The notes under the pieces were generated by a model. The model had not been told where the DNA came from. It saw only the letters and a program-made list of their open reading frames with translations, and made no database searches. 64,000 bases of DNA from CATOSD01 sp965203135 (GTDB taxonomy: Bacteria > Chloroflexota > Dehalococcoidia > Lucifugimonadales > CATOSD01), in NCBI GenBank assembly GCA_965203135.1, contig CBDBBO010000001.1, forward strand, positions 1,860,001-1,924,000. The letters are read 5' to 3'. The position numbers and the translations under genes were made by a program. Position 1 is the stretch's first letter, and each line of letters opens with the position of its first letter. Below are positions 1-8,356 of the stretch, one piece after another.

Positions 1-36
1 CTATAGGAAATCGGCGCTACGGGGCAACTCACGACA

Positions 37-66
37 AGCCCCCTCTCCTTTGCGGGAGAGGGGGCT
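37..66. terminator. 12-bp perfect hairpin downstream of the surface-protein gene
   Basis: Perfect 12-bp inverted repeat (AGCCCCCTCTCC at 37-48, its complement at 55-66) with a 6-nt loop. It lies about 50 bp past the stop of the minus-strand gene ending at 119. No clear U-tract follows on the minus strand, so it is either a weak terminator or a member of a dispersed G/C-rich repeat family. Confidence 0.45.
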
Positions 67-118
67 GGCGAGAACGATTATGCTGGGCCGCGCGCGGCTT
101 CCGCGCCGGTTGCCGGCT

Positions 119-1240
119 CTACCTTCTGCGGTTGGCGTTCATGTAGAGGCCCACACCGACCAGCACTACGATCAGCACGACGACAAGCACGCCGACCAGC
201 ACTATCGGGAAGCCGCCGCCTTCTTCGGGCACCGGCGTTGCCGTCGGCTCGGGCGGCGGGGCCGTGGGCGCCGCGGCCGCGGGTGTCTCAGTGGGCGGCA
301 CAGGCGTCGCGGTGGGCGGCACGGGCGTCGCGGTGGGCGGCACGGGCGTCGCGGTGGGCGGCACGGGCGTCGCGGTGGGCGGCACGGGCGTCGCGGTGGG
401 CGGCACGGGCGTCGCGGTGGGCGGCACGGGCGTCGCGGTGGGCGGCACGGGCGTCGCGGTGGGCGGCACGGGCGTCGCGGTGGGCGGCACGGGCGTCGCG
501 GTGGGCGGCACGGGCGTAGGCGTGGGCAGCCCGGTGAAGATGAGGTTCGCCGTGTCGAACATGTCAGGCTGGAACACAACGTCCGTAGGCGAGGAGGCGG
601 CAACGCCGTTCAACTCGAACGTGACGCTCATGCCGACATAGGTCTCGCCCTTGGGGTCCACTATGAGGTGACTGTAGCTTTCGCCGTCGATGCGGGCGGG
701 CTCGGACGTGTAGTCGCCGATGCGGGCGACCAGCACGGCGCCAGCGGGCACTCCGGAGCCGGCCGCGGCGATCTGGCCTGAGAATACCGTGGGCGCCACA
801 GTCACCGGCGTTGGCGTTGGCGTCGGTTGCGGCAACTGCGAGAACGTCAGCGGGAAGTCGTCAATGATTGTCGGTATCTGGTTGGCGGTCACTCGGGCAG
901 TTTCGTTAGCCTGAACGACACCATCCAGGAAGAAGTTGATCGTCCTGTCCCTGAACGACGCGTCGGGAGCGGTTATGCTAAGGTCCGAGTACATTCCGCC
1001 GGACACCGTTACCGGATCGGACTCGTACTCGTCGCCTATCCGCGCCACGATCTCCGCGCCGTCGGGCGCGGGTTCCCCCGCGACGGTCGCTGTGCCCGAG
1101 TAGAGTTCAGGACCGGGAGGCGGGGACCCGGACTGCGCCATGGCCGGTGCGGTCGCCCACACGACGGCCAGCAGCGCCAGCGTCACCACTCCAAGCAGCG
1201 ACAGCGCGCTCCCCTTCGTCCTGAAGTCGAACGAGTTCAT
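119..1240 (-). CDS. Secreted, membrane-anchored protein with two beta-type repeats and a TPVPPTA stalk
   Basis: Protein of about 373 aa. An N-terminal hydrophobic segment ending ATAPAMAQ looks like a signal peptide. Two homologous regions of about 85-90 residues follow, each with an A-E/L-VARIGD motif and a later hydrophobic F-LNGV or FFLDGV motif. Next come about 11 tandem copies of the heptad TPVPPTA, then a C-terminal transmembrane helix (roughly the last 28 residues) ending in NRRR. The topology suggests two exported beta domains held off the cell surface by a proline/threonine stalk. Start: ATG at 1240 has GGAGG about 9 nt upstream; a TTG at 1255 is in frame but lies on that site. It is monocistronic as far as visible. 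The function is unknown; similar stalked proteins occur in Chloroflexota (family knowledge, not a search). Confidence 0.8.
   Translation of the reverse strand: MNSFDFRTKGSALSLLGVVTLALLAVVWATAPAMAQSGSPPPGPELYSGTATVAGEPAPDGAEIVARIGDEYESDPVTVSGGMYSDLSITAPDASFRDRTINFFLDGVVQANETARVTANQIPTIIDDFPLTFSQLPQPTPTPTPVTVAPTVFSGQIAAAGSGVPAGAVLVARIGDYTSEPARIDGESYSHLIVDPKGETYVGMSVTFELNGVAASSPTDVVFQPDMFDTANLIFTGLPTPTPVPPTATPVPPTATPVPPTATPVPPTATPVPPTATPVPPTATPVPPTATPVPPTATPVPPTATPVPPTATPVPPTETPAAAAPTAPPPEPTATPVPEEGGGFPIVLVGVLVVVLIVVLVGVGLYMNANRRR
285..520 (-). repeat. Tandem 21-bp coding repeat (about 11 units)
   Basis: Near-perfect 21-bp units (plus-strand core GTGGGCGGCACGGGCGTCGCG) encode TPVPPTA heptads in the surface protein at 119-1240. 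The unit length is a multiple of three, so gain or loss of units changes stalk length without a frameshift. The terminal units carry single-base changes, while the central units are identical as read here. Confidence 0.9.
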
Positions 1241-1255
1241 TATGTGTTCCTCCAA

Positions 1256-1536
1256 AGTATCGGAAAGTTTTCTGCGTATGTACTAGGTATTATATAACCT
1301 AAAGCCTGTATTTTGTCTACGCAAAGTGAGGGCTTCTCAAGAGCATTGTGCAACCTTCAGCCATGCTCTTCCTTCGTCATTCCGTCCTCCGAGCCGGAAT
1401 CCAACGCGGCCCGCTCGTTGGTCGCGGACGCAAGACGAGGGCCTTCGAGTCCGCACCCGAAGGCCCCGCGCCGAAGGTCTTTCCCGCCCGCGAGCCGCCC
1501 CGAGCGGCGGGCGGGCCGACCCACACCTTTCCGCGT
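1256..1536. other. Intergenic region: minus-strand promoter plus a short inverted repeat, no gene
   Basis: No credible coding sequence. The left part holds a minus-strand TATAAT at 1289-1294, about 50 bp upstream of the surface-protein start. A TAGACA hexamer lies 19 bp upstream of it, so the -35 is poor. The right part, 1376-1405, contains ATTCC...GGAAT, resembling an eroded dispersed intergenic repeat, followed by featureless GC-rich sequence. Confidence 0.5.
1289..1294 (-). promoter_or_regulatory. Consensus -10 hexamer for the surface-protein gene
   Basis: TATAAT on the minus strand, set in a locally AT-rich patch and followed by a leader of about 45 nt and a GGAGG ribosome-binding site. 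The nearest -35-like hexamer (TAGACA) has a 19-bp spacer, so only the -10 is supported. Confidence 0.5.
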
Positions 1537-2301
1537 CTACGGCTTCTGAATGGTGTTTATGTTCACCGGCCTCGCCGGGTACACCTTGTACGTGACTGCC
1601 GTCACGCCTCCGCCGTCGTTGGCGTTGGCGAACTCCACCTCGGACGGGCCGTGCAGATAGCCGACCTCGCCGCCGTTCAGCCTGAAGGGGCGGTCGTGGC
1701 CCGGGTAGAACACCGACGAGGCGTCGAGCATCTTCTCCACGCTCTCGGTCGCTTCCTTGACGTCCCAGAAGATGTTGTAGGGTATTCCCCGGCGCACCGT
1801 GCCGCTGTCCGGCAGCGCGTCGCCCGCGACCAGCACCCGGTCGTCACCCACCTCGACGACCACTCCTATGTGCCCCTTGGTGTGGCCGGGGGTGTCGATG
1901 ATGGAGACCCCGTCCGCCACGCTGTCGCCGTCGGACACCGGCTCCACCTTCAGCTTTCCCATCATGTCGGCGAGGTACGATGCCGCCATCACGTCTCGCT
2001 TGCTCGGATTCCGGTTGTAGTCGAGCTCCTTGGGGTGCACCAGGATCCGGGCGTTCGGAAACAGGTCCGTGTTCTGGCAGTGGTCCCAGTGCATGTGCGT
2101 CAGAATCACCGTATCGACGTCCTCGAAACCCAGACTACGGCTGCTGAGCGCGTCGGCCAGCAGCGCCCGACGCGACGCCGGACCCGTGTCGATGAGAATG
2201 CGCCGGGCGCCGGTGGTGAGCAGCGAGATGGTGGACCATCCCAGCCCGCCCTGGTCCGAGGTGAAGGCAAATCCGTAGGTCAAAACGTCTAGGTTGGACA
2301 T
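1537..2301 (-). CDS. MBL-fold metallo-hydrolase, lactonase-like
   Basis: Protein of 254 aa. The zinc motif HMHWDHC near residue 70 is the HxHxDH signature of metallo-beta-lactamase-fold hydrolases. Further metal ligands are seen in DTPGHTKGHIG, VLVAGDALPDS and YPGHDRPF. The layout resembles N-acyl-homoserine lactonase-like and glyoxalase II-like subfamilies, hydrolysing an ester or lactone, but the substrate cannot be told. There is no signal peptide, so it is cytoplasmic. It lies downstream of rph on the same strand, with a dispersed repeat in the 105-bp gap, so co-transcription is uncertain. Confidence 0.85.
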   Translation of the reverse strand: MSNLDVLTYGFAFTSDQGGLGWSTISLLTTGARRILIDTGPASRRALLADALSSRSLGFEDVDTVILTHMHWDHCQNTDLFPNARILVHPKELDYNRNPSKRDVMAASYLADMMGKLKVEPVSDGDSVADGVSIIDTPGHTKGHIGVVVEVGDDRVLVAGDALPDSGTVRRGIPYNIFWDVKEATESVEKMLDASSVFYPGHDRPFRLNGGEVGYLHGPSEVEFANANDGGGVTAVTYKVYPARPVNINTIQKP

Positions 2302-2338
2302 TACGCGGCCTCCTGCAGATGTTATCGGGCGTTCGATG

Positions 2339-2403
2339 TCCCTTCCCCTTCGACGGGGAAAGAGCCTGCCCTGAGCCTGTCGAATGGATTAGGATGGGGG
2401 TGA
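2339..2403 (+). repeat. Dispersed intergenic repeat, composite copy
   Basis: Begins TCCCTTCCCCTTCGACGGGG and ends ATTAGGATGGGGGTGA, the two ends of the dispersed element. About 25 bp resembling a second repeat (CCTGAGCCTGTCGAATGG) sit in the middle. It lies between the MBL gene and rph. TTCGAC and GTCGAA within it can pair, so the inserted part brings its own inverted repeat. Confidence 0.7.
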
Positions 2404-2406
2404 CGC

Positions 2407-3117
2407 CTACGCGGACAGCGCCTCCCGCTGCGCCGCTAGCAGACTGTCTATGCCGCGCTTGCCCAGGGCGAGCATTGCGTCGAGCGTGGCGCGGGAAAAC
2501 GGCGCTCCCTCCGCCGTCCCCTGCACCTCCACGAAGTCGCCCGCGTCCGTCATCACGATGTTCACGTCAACCTCGGCCGCGGAGTCCTCCTCGTAGCACA
2601 GGTCGAGCAGCACCTCGCCGTCGACCACGCCCACGCTCGTCGCGGCCAGGGCGGCCCTGAGCGGCGAGCCGGACAACTCGCCGCGCGCGGCCATGCCGTC
2701 CAGAGCCTGGCGCACCGCGACGTATGCGCCGGTAATCGCGGCGGTGCGGGTGCCGCCGTCCGCCTGTAGCACGTCGCAGTCGACCGTGAGTGTTCGCTCT
2801 CCCAGCGCCCGCAGGTCGACCATGGCCCGCAGCGACCGGCCGATTAGCCGCTGTATCTCCCTGGCGCGGCCCCCGGACGAGGCGCTGCGCGGCGTGCGCG
2901 TAAGCGTGGAGCGGGGCAGCATGGCGTACTCCGCCGTGAGCCAGCCCTGCCCCCGGCCGCGCAGGAAGCGCGGGACGCCCTCCTCGACGCTCACCGCGCA
3001 CAGCACGCGGGTGTCGCCCGTGGCGATGAGCGCGGAGCCTTCGGCGTAGGCCAGCGCGCCCGGTTCGATGCTCACGGGCCGCAGGTCGCCGGGAGAGCGT
3101 CCGTCGATTCGGGTCAT
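2407..3117 (-). CDS. rph: Ribonuclease PH
   Basis: Protein of 236 aa, the usual length for RNase PH, the phosphate-dependent 3'-5' exoribonuclease that trims tRNA 3' ends. Visible family features are the N-terminal RIDGRSPGDLRPV, GDTRVLCAVSVEEGVPRF, the GQGWLTAEYAMLPRST block, REIQRLIGRSLRA, the DCDVLQADGGTRTAAITGA block that includes phosphate-binding residues, and the C-terminal EVQGTAEG. Its stop is about 100 bp upstream of the MBL gene, and the CocE-like gene ends 25 bp upstream of its start. It is a soluble single-domain protein with no oddities. Confidence 0.95.
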   Translation of the reverse strand: MTRIDGRSPGDLRPVSIEPGALAYAEGSALIATGDTRVLCAVSVEEGVPRFLRGRGQGWLTAEYAMLPRSTLTRTPRSASSGGRAREIQRLIGRSLRAMVDLRALGERTLTVDCDVLQADGGTRTAAITGAYVAVRQALDGMAARGELSGSPLRAALAATSVGVVDGEVLLDLCYEEDSAAEVDVNIVMTDAGDFVEVQGTAEGAPFSRATLDAMLALGKRGIDSLLAAQREALSA

Positions 3118-3142
3118 CGCGGCCTCCGGTTCTCCGCCTCCG

Positions 3143-4822
3143 TCAGCCAGCCGGGATGACGGGCAGCAGTATGTGGGACGGGTAGTCTCGGGAGTGCTCG
3201 ACCCGCTGGCGCGCCTGCCGCATCTCGGTGTCTGTGGCCAGGTCGTTTCCGGTGTTGAGATTGCGGTCGAAGCGCGGGAAGTTGGACGACGAGACCTCGA
3301 CGCGGATACGGTGGCCCTTCTTGAAGACGTTGCCGGTCACGGCGAGGTCGATCTCGTACTCGTAGACAAGCCCGGGTTGGAGCAGCGTCGGCTCGGTGAA
3401 GCTGTCGCGGTAGCGCGCGCGAATGATGCCGTCGCACAGGTTCTTTGCGTATCCGGTCGGCGAAACGTCCACCAGCTTCGCCGTCCAGTCCGTGTCGGGG
3501 CCGTCGGTTGCGGCGTACAGCACCACGATTATGGGCCCCGTGACCTCCAGGTCCTGCTCCAGCGGCTCGCTGGTGTAGCAGAGGACGTCGGCCCGCATCT
3601 CGACCGGGCGCTGGTCGTACGGCCCCCAGGGCACGATGTGAGGCGAGCAGCAGTTGTTGCCGCCCATCGTCTGCACCGGAAAGTCGGGGTCGTAGACGAA
3701 GTGGTCCGCCTGCTCACTGCCCGGCGCCTCGCGCGACAGCGCGCCGTCGCCCAGCAGCGTGTTGGCCCCGCCGGAAGAGTGCAGGTACCACTTCTGCCAG
3801 TCGGTCCTCGCGAGCGGCCACTCGTGCTCGTCGCGCCACTCGTTCACGCCCATTATGAACAGCTTCAGCGGCGGCTCGTTCGCTATCCCGTTGTCGATGC
3901 CGCGCAGCCAGTAGTCGAACCAGCGCAGCTCCAGCGCCTCCAGGTCGTACAGCGAGTTCGCGCCGAAGTCCACGTCGCCCGTCTTGGTGGACGTGCTAAG
4001 AGCGTGGGGCCACGGGCCGACGATGAGCCGCGACTGCCGGGCCTGCGGCGTGAGTCCGCGCCGCTTCAGCCCGTTGAAGTTGATGAAGGTGTTCTGGGAG
4101 TACAGGTCGTACCAACCGCCCATGATGAGCGCGGGCGCGGCCATCTGGTCGAACTTCTCCTCGACGTTGACCGTCTCCCAGTAAGGGCCGTACTCGGTGT
4201 GGGTGGCCCAGTCTTTCCAGAACTGCAGCGACCTCCCCGCGAGCTGGTCCATGTCCACTAGCGGCAGCGAGCGGAACGCCTCGGTCCAGTTGTGGTACTC
4301 GATGCTCTGTGCGGTGCGCCCGTTCGTGCGCATGCCCCAGGTGAGGGCGACGTTGAGCTGAAAGGCGCCGCCCGGGCGGATGAGTCCGGTGTACAGGTCC
4401 GCGCACATGACCCGCGGGGCGAGACACTTCAGGTACTCGCTTCGGTGTGGCGCGCTCTGCCACTGCACCCAGCCCAGGTACGATCCGCCCGCCATGCCTA
4501 TCTTGCCGTCGCTCCATGGCTGGCGGCCGATCCACTCCTGCGTGTCGAAGCCGTCCTCGCCGTGGTTGAACAGCGCGTAGTGCACGCCGTCGGAGTCCCA
4601 GCGGCCGCGCACGTCCTGGATCACGCACGCGTAGCCGTGGTTTGCCAGGCGTATGCCCTTCTCGATCATCGGCGCCGTGTTGTTGTCGTAGGGCGTGCGC
4701 ATGAGCACCGTCGGGAACTTGCCCTCAGCCCTGGGCAGGTAGATGTCCGACGACAGCTCCACGCCGTCCCGCATGGGCGTCCTCACGTTGAGACGCATCT
4801 CCACTTCGTGGTTGGGCTGCAT
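3143..4822 (-). CDS. CocE/NonD-family alpha/beta hydrolase (X-Pro dipeptidyl-peptidase S15 type)
   Basis: Protein of 559 aa. The N-terminal part is an alpha/beta-hydrolase: TPMRDGVELSSDIYLPR start, RTPYDNN, QDVRGRWDS and the nucleophile elbow GGSYLG with Ser near residue 118. A C-terminal jelly-roll domain follows (TGPIIVVLYAATDGPDTDW, then GHRIRVEVSSSNFPRFDRN), as in cocaine esterase, glutaryl-7-ACA acylase and X-prolyl dipeptidases. The reaction is ester or amide hydrolysis of an unknown small substrate. No signal peptide is seen. Such hydrolases are often amplified in Chloroflexota that degrade dissolved organics (family knowledge). Upstream, a dispersed repeat separates it from nudC. Confidence 0.9.
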   Translation of the reverse strand: MQPNHEVEMRLNVRTPMRDGVELSSDIYLPRAEGKFPTVLMRTPYDNNTAPMIEKGIRLANHGYACVIQDVRGRWDSDGVHYALFNHGEDGFDTQEWIGRQPWSDGKIGMAGGSYLGWVQWQSAPHRSEYLKCLAPRVMCADLYTGLIRPGGAFQLNVALTWGMRTNGRTAQSIEYHNWTEAFRSLPLVDMDQLAGRSLQFWKDWATHTEYGPYWETVNVEEKFDQMAAPALIMGGWYDLYSQNTFINFNGLKRRGLTPQARQSRLIVGPWPHALSTSTKTGDVDFGANSLYDLEALELRWFDYWLRGIDNGIANEPPLKLFIMGVNEWRDEHEWPLARTDWQKWYLHSSGGANTLLGDGALSREAPGSEQADHFVYDPDFPVQTMGGNNCCSPHIVPWGPYDQRPVEMRADVLCYTSEPLEQDLEVTGPIIVVLYAATDGPDTDWTAKLVDVSPTGYAKNLCDGIIRARYRDSFTEPTLLQPGLVYEYEIDLAVTGNVFKKGHRIRVEVSSSNFPRFDRNLNTGNDLATDTEMRQARQRVEHSRDYPSHILLPVIPAG

Positions 4823-4840
4823 GGTGGTTGCCTCCTATAA

Positions 4841-4878
4841 TCCCTTTCCCCTTGAGGGGAAGGTTAGGATTGGGGTGA
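4841..4878 (+). repeat. Dispersed intergenic repeat copy
   Basis: TCCCTTTCCCCTTGAGGGGA plus AGGTTAGGATTGGGGTGA: a short inverted repeat followed by the conserved tail. It sits between the start of the CocE-like gene and the stop of nudC, both on the minus strand. Same orientation as the other copies. Confidence 0.8.
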
Positions 4879-4899
4879 AAGCGTCGGCGGGAACTGGCG

Positions 4900-5823
4900 C
4901 TACGCTCGGACTTCCCCGTTCGCCCACGCCTTGATGAGGTGGTGAGCGATGGCGATTGGACTGGGCACCGCGAGCACGTCGCTCTTGCCCTCGAGCGCCA
5001 GCAGCACCTCGTCGCGGTCGAACCACCGCACGTCGGTCATCTCCTCGGGGTCCATGTCGATCTCGGTGGTGGCGGCCTCTGCGTGGCAGCCTATCATCAG
5101 CGACGACGGGAAGGGCCAGGGCTGCGAGGAGTGGTAGCGCACGTTCTTCACCTCTATGCCGGCCTCCTCCATAATCTCGCGCGCCACAGCCTCCTCGATG
5201 TTCTCGCCCTGGTCCATGAATCCGGCCAGCGCCGAGTACATCTTCATCTGCTGGAGCCGGCCCCGCGACTGGCCGAGCAGGCACCTGTCGCCGTCGGTCA
5301 CCAGCGTAATCACAACCGGGTCGGTGCGTGGGAAGTGCTCGGCCCGGCACGAGGGGCAGCGCCGCACCTGCCCGCCGCGCCACATGGCGGTCGGCTCGCC
5401 GCACACCGAGCAGTGGCTGTGGCGGTTGTGCCAGTCGAGCTGCGCCCTCGCCTGCGCGATCATGCCCGTCTGAGGATCGAAGCCCATGCGCTCCGCGGCC
5501 GAGCGGCAGTCCTCGAACCTGCGCTCGCCGTCCGAGGCCAGGCCCCGGGCGCCCGCCGCGCCGGACACGTCCACCACGAAGTGCGCCCTGCCGTCCCGCA
5601 GCCCCAGGAACACCGGCTCCGAGTCCGCGTCCAGGTCGGCGAACTCGTCGTAGTCAAGCCACGCGAGCGCGGGCGGCTCCCCCGTGCTCACCAGAACGTT
5701 CAGGTTGTGCATGGGCAGAAAGCGGCTGTCCGCCTGCCGGGCGCGGTCGGCGATCCAGTCCTCGTCCCGGCGCTCGGCCTCGCCCCGGTCCAGCGGGTTG
5801 CCCGCGAATATGTGTGGACTCAT
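4900..5823 (-). CDS. nudC: NAD+ diphosphatase (Nudix hydrolase, NudC type)
   Basis: Protein of 307 aa. There is a variable N-terminal domain, a central zinc ribbon (CSVCG and CPSCR pairs, residues about 140-160), then the Nudix box GENIEEAVAREIMEEAG (about 195-215) and the downstream SQPWPFPSSLMIG motif typical of NADH diphosphatases. Family members cleave NAD(H) to NMN(H) plus AMP, and some remove NAD caps from RNA 5' ends. The arrangement matches NudC rather than simple MutT proteins. It follows serS with a 41-bp gap and may be read through from it. Confidence 0.93.
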   Translation of the reverse strand: MSPHIFAGNPLDRGEAERRDEDWIADRARQADSRFLPMHNLNVLVSTGEPPALAWLDYDEFADLDADSEPVFLGLRDGRAHFVVDVSGAAGARGLASDGERRFEDCRSAAERMGFDPQTGMIAQARAQLDWHNRHSHCSVCGEPTAMWRGGQVRRCPSCRAEHFPRTDPVVITLVTDGDRCLLGQSRGRLQQMKMYSALAGFMDQGENIEEAVAREIMEEAGIEVKNVRYHSSQPWPFPSSLMIGCHAEAATTEIDMDPEEMTDVRWFDRDEVLLALEGKSDVLAVPSPIAIAHHLIKAWANGEVRA

Positions 5824-5864
5824 ACGTGCCTTTCCACTAACCGCCGGTCACCGGCCGCTGACCG

Positions 5865-7130
5865 CTACTCCGCCTCTATCCGGTCGAAGCCCGTGTACGG
5901 GCGCAGCACCCGCGGGATGGTTACGGAGCCGTCCGGCTGCTGGTAGTTCTCGAGTATGGCTATGAGAGTGCGCGGGATGGCGAGTCCCGAGCCGTTCAGG
6001 GTGTGCGCGAACCGCGGCGACGCGCCGGGCTCGGGCCGGTAGCGTATCGACGCCCTGCGCGCCTGGAAGTCGGTGCAGTTGGAGCACGAGCTCACCTCCA
6101 GCCACTCCCCGCAGCCGGGCGCCCACATCTCCAGGTCGTAGGTCTTCACCGCCGCGAACCCCAGGTCGCCGGTGCAAAGCTCCACTATCCGGTAGGGCAC
6201 CTCCAGCCGCGCGCACACGACTTCCGCGTCGGCCAGCATTCGCTCCAGCGCCGCGTCGGACTCCTCCGGCTCCACGAACTTGAACATCTCCACCTTCTCG
6301 AACTGGTGCACGCGCTTGATGCCGCGCGTGTCCCGGCCCGCGGCGGCGCGCTCGCGCCTGAACGACGGCGAGTGCGCCACGTAGTCCAGCGGCAGCGTGT
6401 CGTGGGCGAGAATCTCGTCGCGGTGCAGGTTCGTGATAGGAACCTCCGCGGTGGGCACCAGCCACAGGTCGTCCTCGGTGTCGTGGTACATCGTGTCGGC
6501 GAACTTGGGCAGGTGGCCGCTGCCCACCACCGACTGGGTGTTGACGAGGTAGGGCGGGTACACCTCCCGGTAGCCGTGCTCCCCGGTGTGCAGGTCGAGC
6601 ATCCAGGTTATGAGCGCCCGCTGGAGCCGCGCGCCCTTGCCTTGTAGCACGAAGAAGCGTGAGCGCGCCAGCTTGACGCCGCGCCGGAAGTCGATGATAC
6701 CGAGCCGCTCGCCCAGCTCCCAGTGCGGCGCCGGCTCGAAGTCGAACTCGGGCAGCTCGCCCACGGTGCGTATCGGCACGTTCTCCGACTCGTCCGCGCC
6801 CTGGGGCACGTCGTCGCGCGGGATGTTGGGCACTTGCGCCAGCAGCTCATCCATGTCGCCGTCCGCCGTGCGTACCACCTCGTCCAACTCCCGGATGCGC
6901 CCGCCGGTCTCGCGCATCTGCTGGATCAGCTCCGGCGGCCGCTCCTTCGCCTGGCCCAGCTCGCGGCTCACGCGGTTGCGGAGCGCGCGCAGGTTGTCGC
7001 GCTCGGCGATGGCGGCGCGGCGCTGCCTGTCCAGCTCCAGGATGCGCTCGACGGGAATCTCCTCGCCGCGCCTGCGTCCCGATTCCTGGACAAGCTCCGG
7101 TTGCCTGCGTATCAGGTCGATGCTAATCAC
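5865..7130 (-). CDS. serS: Seryl-tRNA synthetase
   Basis: Protein of 421 aa, normal for bacterial SerRS. Residues about 30-100 form the long antiparallel coiled-coil arm that contacts the tRNA-Ser variable arm (LDRQRRAAIAERDNLRALRN). The class II core shows motif 2 (SPSFRRERAAAGRDTRGIKR then HQFEKVEMF) and motif 3 (LNGSGLAIPRTLIAILENYQ). It charges tRNA-Ser with serine using ATP. It starts 3 bp after the trpB stop, so trpB and serS are almost surely co-transcribed. Confidence 0.97.
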   Translation of the reverse strand: MISIDLIRRQPELVQESGRRRGEEIPVERILELDRQRRAAIAERDNLRALRNRVSRELGQAKERPPELIQQMRETGGRIRELDEVVRTADGDMDELLAQVPNIPRDDVPQGADESENVPIRTVGELPEFDFEPAPHWELGERLGIIDFRRGVKLARSRFFVLQGKGARLQRALITWMLDLHTGEHGYREVYPPYLVNTQSVVGSGHLPKFADTMYHDTEDDLWLVPTAEVPITNLHRDEILAHDTLPLDYVAHSPSFRRERAAAGRDTRGIKRVHQFEKVEMFKFVEPEESDAALERMLADAEVVCARLEVPYRIVELCTGDLGFAAVKTYDLEMWAPGCGEWLEVSSCSNCTDFQARRASIRYRPEPGASPRFAHTLNGSGLAIPRTLIAILENYQQPDGSVTIPRVLRPYTGFDRIEAE

Positions 7131-7133
7131 TGG

Positions 7134-8351
7134 CTACCCACCCTGTATCGTAACCCCCAGCTCGCCCGCGACGGTGTCCATGTCCTTGTCTCCCCGGCCG
7201 CTCAGCCCCATCAGGACGATCTGGTCGCGGTCGAGCGTGGGCGCGAGCCGGGACACGTAGTGCAGCGCGTGGGCCGGCTCCAGCGCCGGAATGATGCCCT
7301 CCGTGCGGCACAGGAGCTGAAAGCCCTCCAGCGCCTCGGCGTCCGTGGCGTTCACGTACTCGGCGCGGCTCGTCTCCTTCAGGTAGCTGTGCTCCGGCCC
7401 GACGCCCGGGTAGTCCAGTCCGGCGGATACGCTGTGCGCCTCGATCACCTGGCCGTGTTCGTCCTGCAGCAGGTACGACATGCTGCCGTGCAGCACGCCG
7501 ACGCGCCCGGCGACCAGCGTGGATGCGTGCTTGCCGGTCTCGACGCCCAGTCCGGCGGCCTCCACGCCCACCAGCTTGACGGACGGGTCGCCGATGAAGT
7601 CGTAGAACAGCCCGATCGCATTGCTGCCGCCGCCCACGCACGCGACCACGTAGTCGGGCAGCCTGCCGGTGGCGGCGACTATCTGCTCGCGCGCCTCCGA
7701 CCCCAGCACCGCCTGGAAGTCCCGCACCATGCGCGGATAGGGATGGGGGCCGACGGCGCTGCCTATCAGGTAGTGCGTCGTCTCGACGTTCGTGACCCAG
7801 TCGCGTATGCACTCGTTGATGGCGTCTTTCAGCGTGCGGCTGCCGGACGACACCGGACGCACCTCCGCGCCGAGAAGGCGCATCTTGAACACGTTGAGCG
7901 CCTGCCTGCGGATGTCCTCCTCGCCCATGTACACCACGCACTCCTGCTGGAGCATGGCGCACACGGTGGCGGTGGCGACGCCGTGCTGACCGGCGCCGGT
8001 CTCCGCGATGACGCGGTCTTTGCCCATCTGCTTGGCCAGCAGCGCCTGTCCCAGGGCGTTGTTGATCTTGTGCGCCCCGGTGTGGGCCAGGTCCTCACGC
8101 TTCAGGTACACCTGCGCGCCGCCCAGCTCCTCGGACAGCCGCTCGGCGTGGTACAGCGGCGTGGGCCGCCCCACGTACTGGCGGCTCAGCTCCGCGAGCC
8201 GCGCCTGGAACTCCTCGTCCGCCTGGGCGGCCACGTACGCGCTCTCCAGCTCGGCGATGGCGGGCATGAGCGTCTCCGGAACGAAGCGCCCGCCGAACTG
8301 CCCGAACCGTCCCCTCTCATCTGGTATCTTCGCTGTCTGCATGTTCTCCAC
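7134..8351 (-). CDS. trpB: Tryptophan synthase beta chain
   Basis: Protein of 405 aa. The PLP lysine lies in REDLAHTGAHKINNALGQ, the phosphate-binding loop is CVGGGSNAIG, and the N-terminal RFGQFGGRFVPETLMPA is typical of the TrpB1 class that pairs with TrpA. It condenses indole with serine to make tryptophan. No trpA or other trp gene is adjacent. Instead it sits between a CoA-transferase alpha subunit (5-bp gap) and serS (3-bp gap). The family is certain; the genomic context is unusual. Confidence 0.96.
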   Translation of the reverse strand: MENMQTAKIPDERGRFGQFGGRFVPETLMPAIAELESAYVAAQADEEFQARLAELSRQYVGRPTPLYHAERLSEELGGAQVYLKREDLAHTGAHKINNALGQALLAKQMGKDRVIAETGAGQHGVATATVCAMLQQECVVYMGEEDIRRQALNVFKMRLLGAEVRPVSSGSRTLKDAINECIRDWVTNVETTHYLIGSAVGPHPYPRMVRDFQAVLGSEAREQIVAATGRLPDYVVACVGGGSNAIGLFYDFIGDPSVKLVGVEAAGLGVETGKHASTLVAGRVGVLHGSMSYLLQDEHGQVIEAHSVSAGLDYPGVGPEHSYLKETSRAEYVNATDAEALEGFQLLCRTEGIIPALEPAHALHYVSRLAPTLDRDQIVLMGLSGRGDKDMDTVAGELGVTIQGG

Positions 8352-8356
8352 TCGCG

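Noticed and set aside
285..520. CRISPR array
   Set aside because: Units of 21 bp are contiguous without spacers and encode an in-frame heptapeptide stalk; no cas genes nearby.
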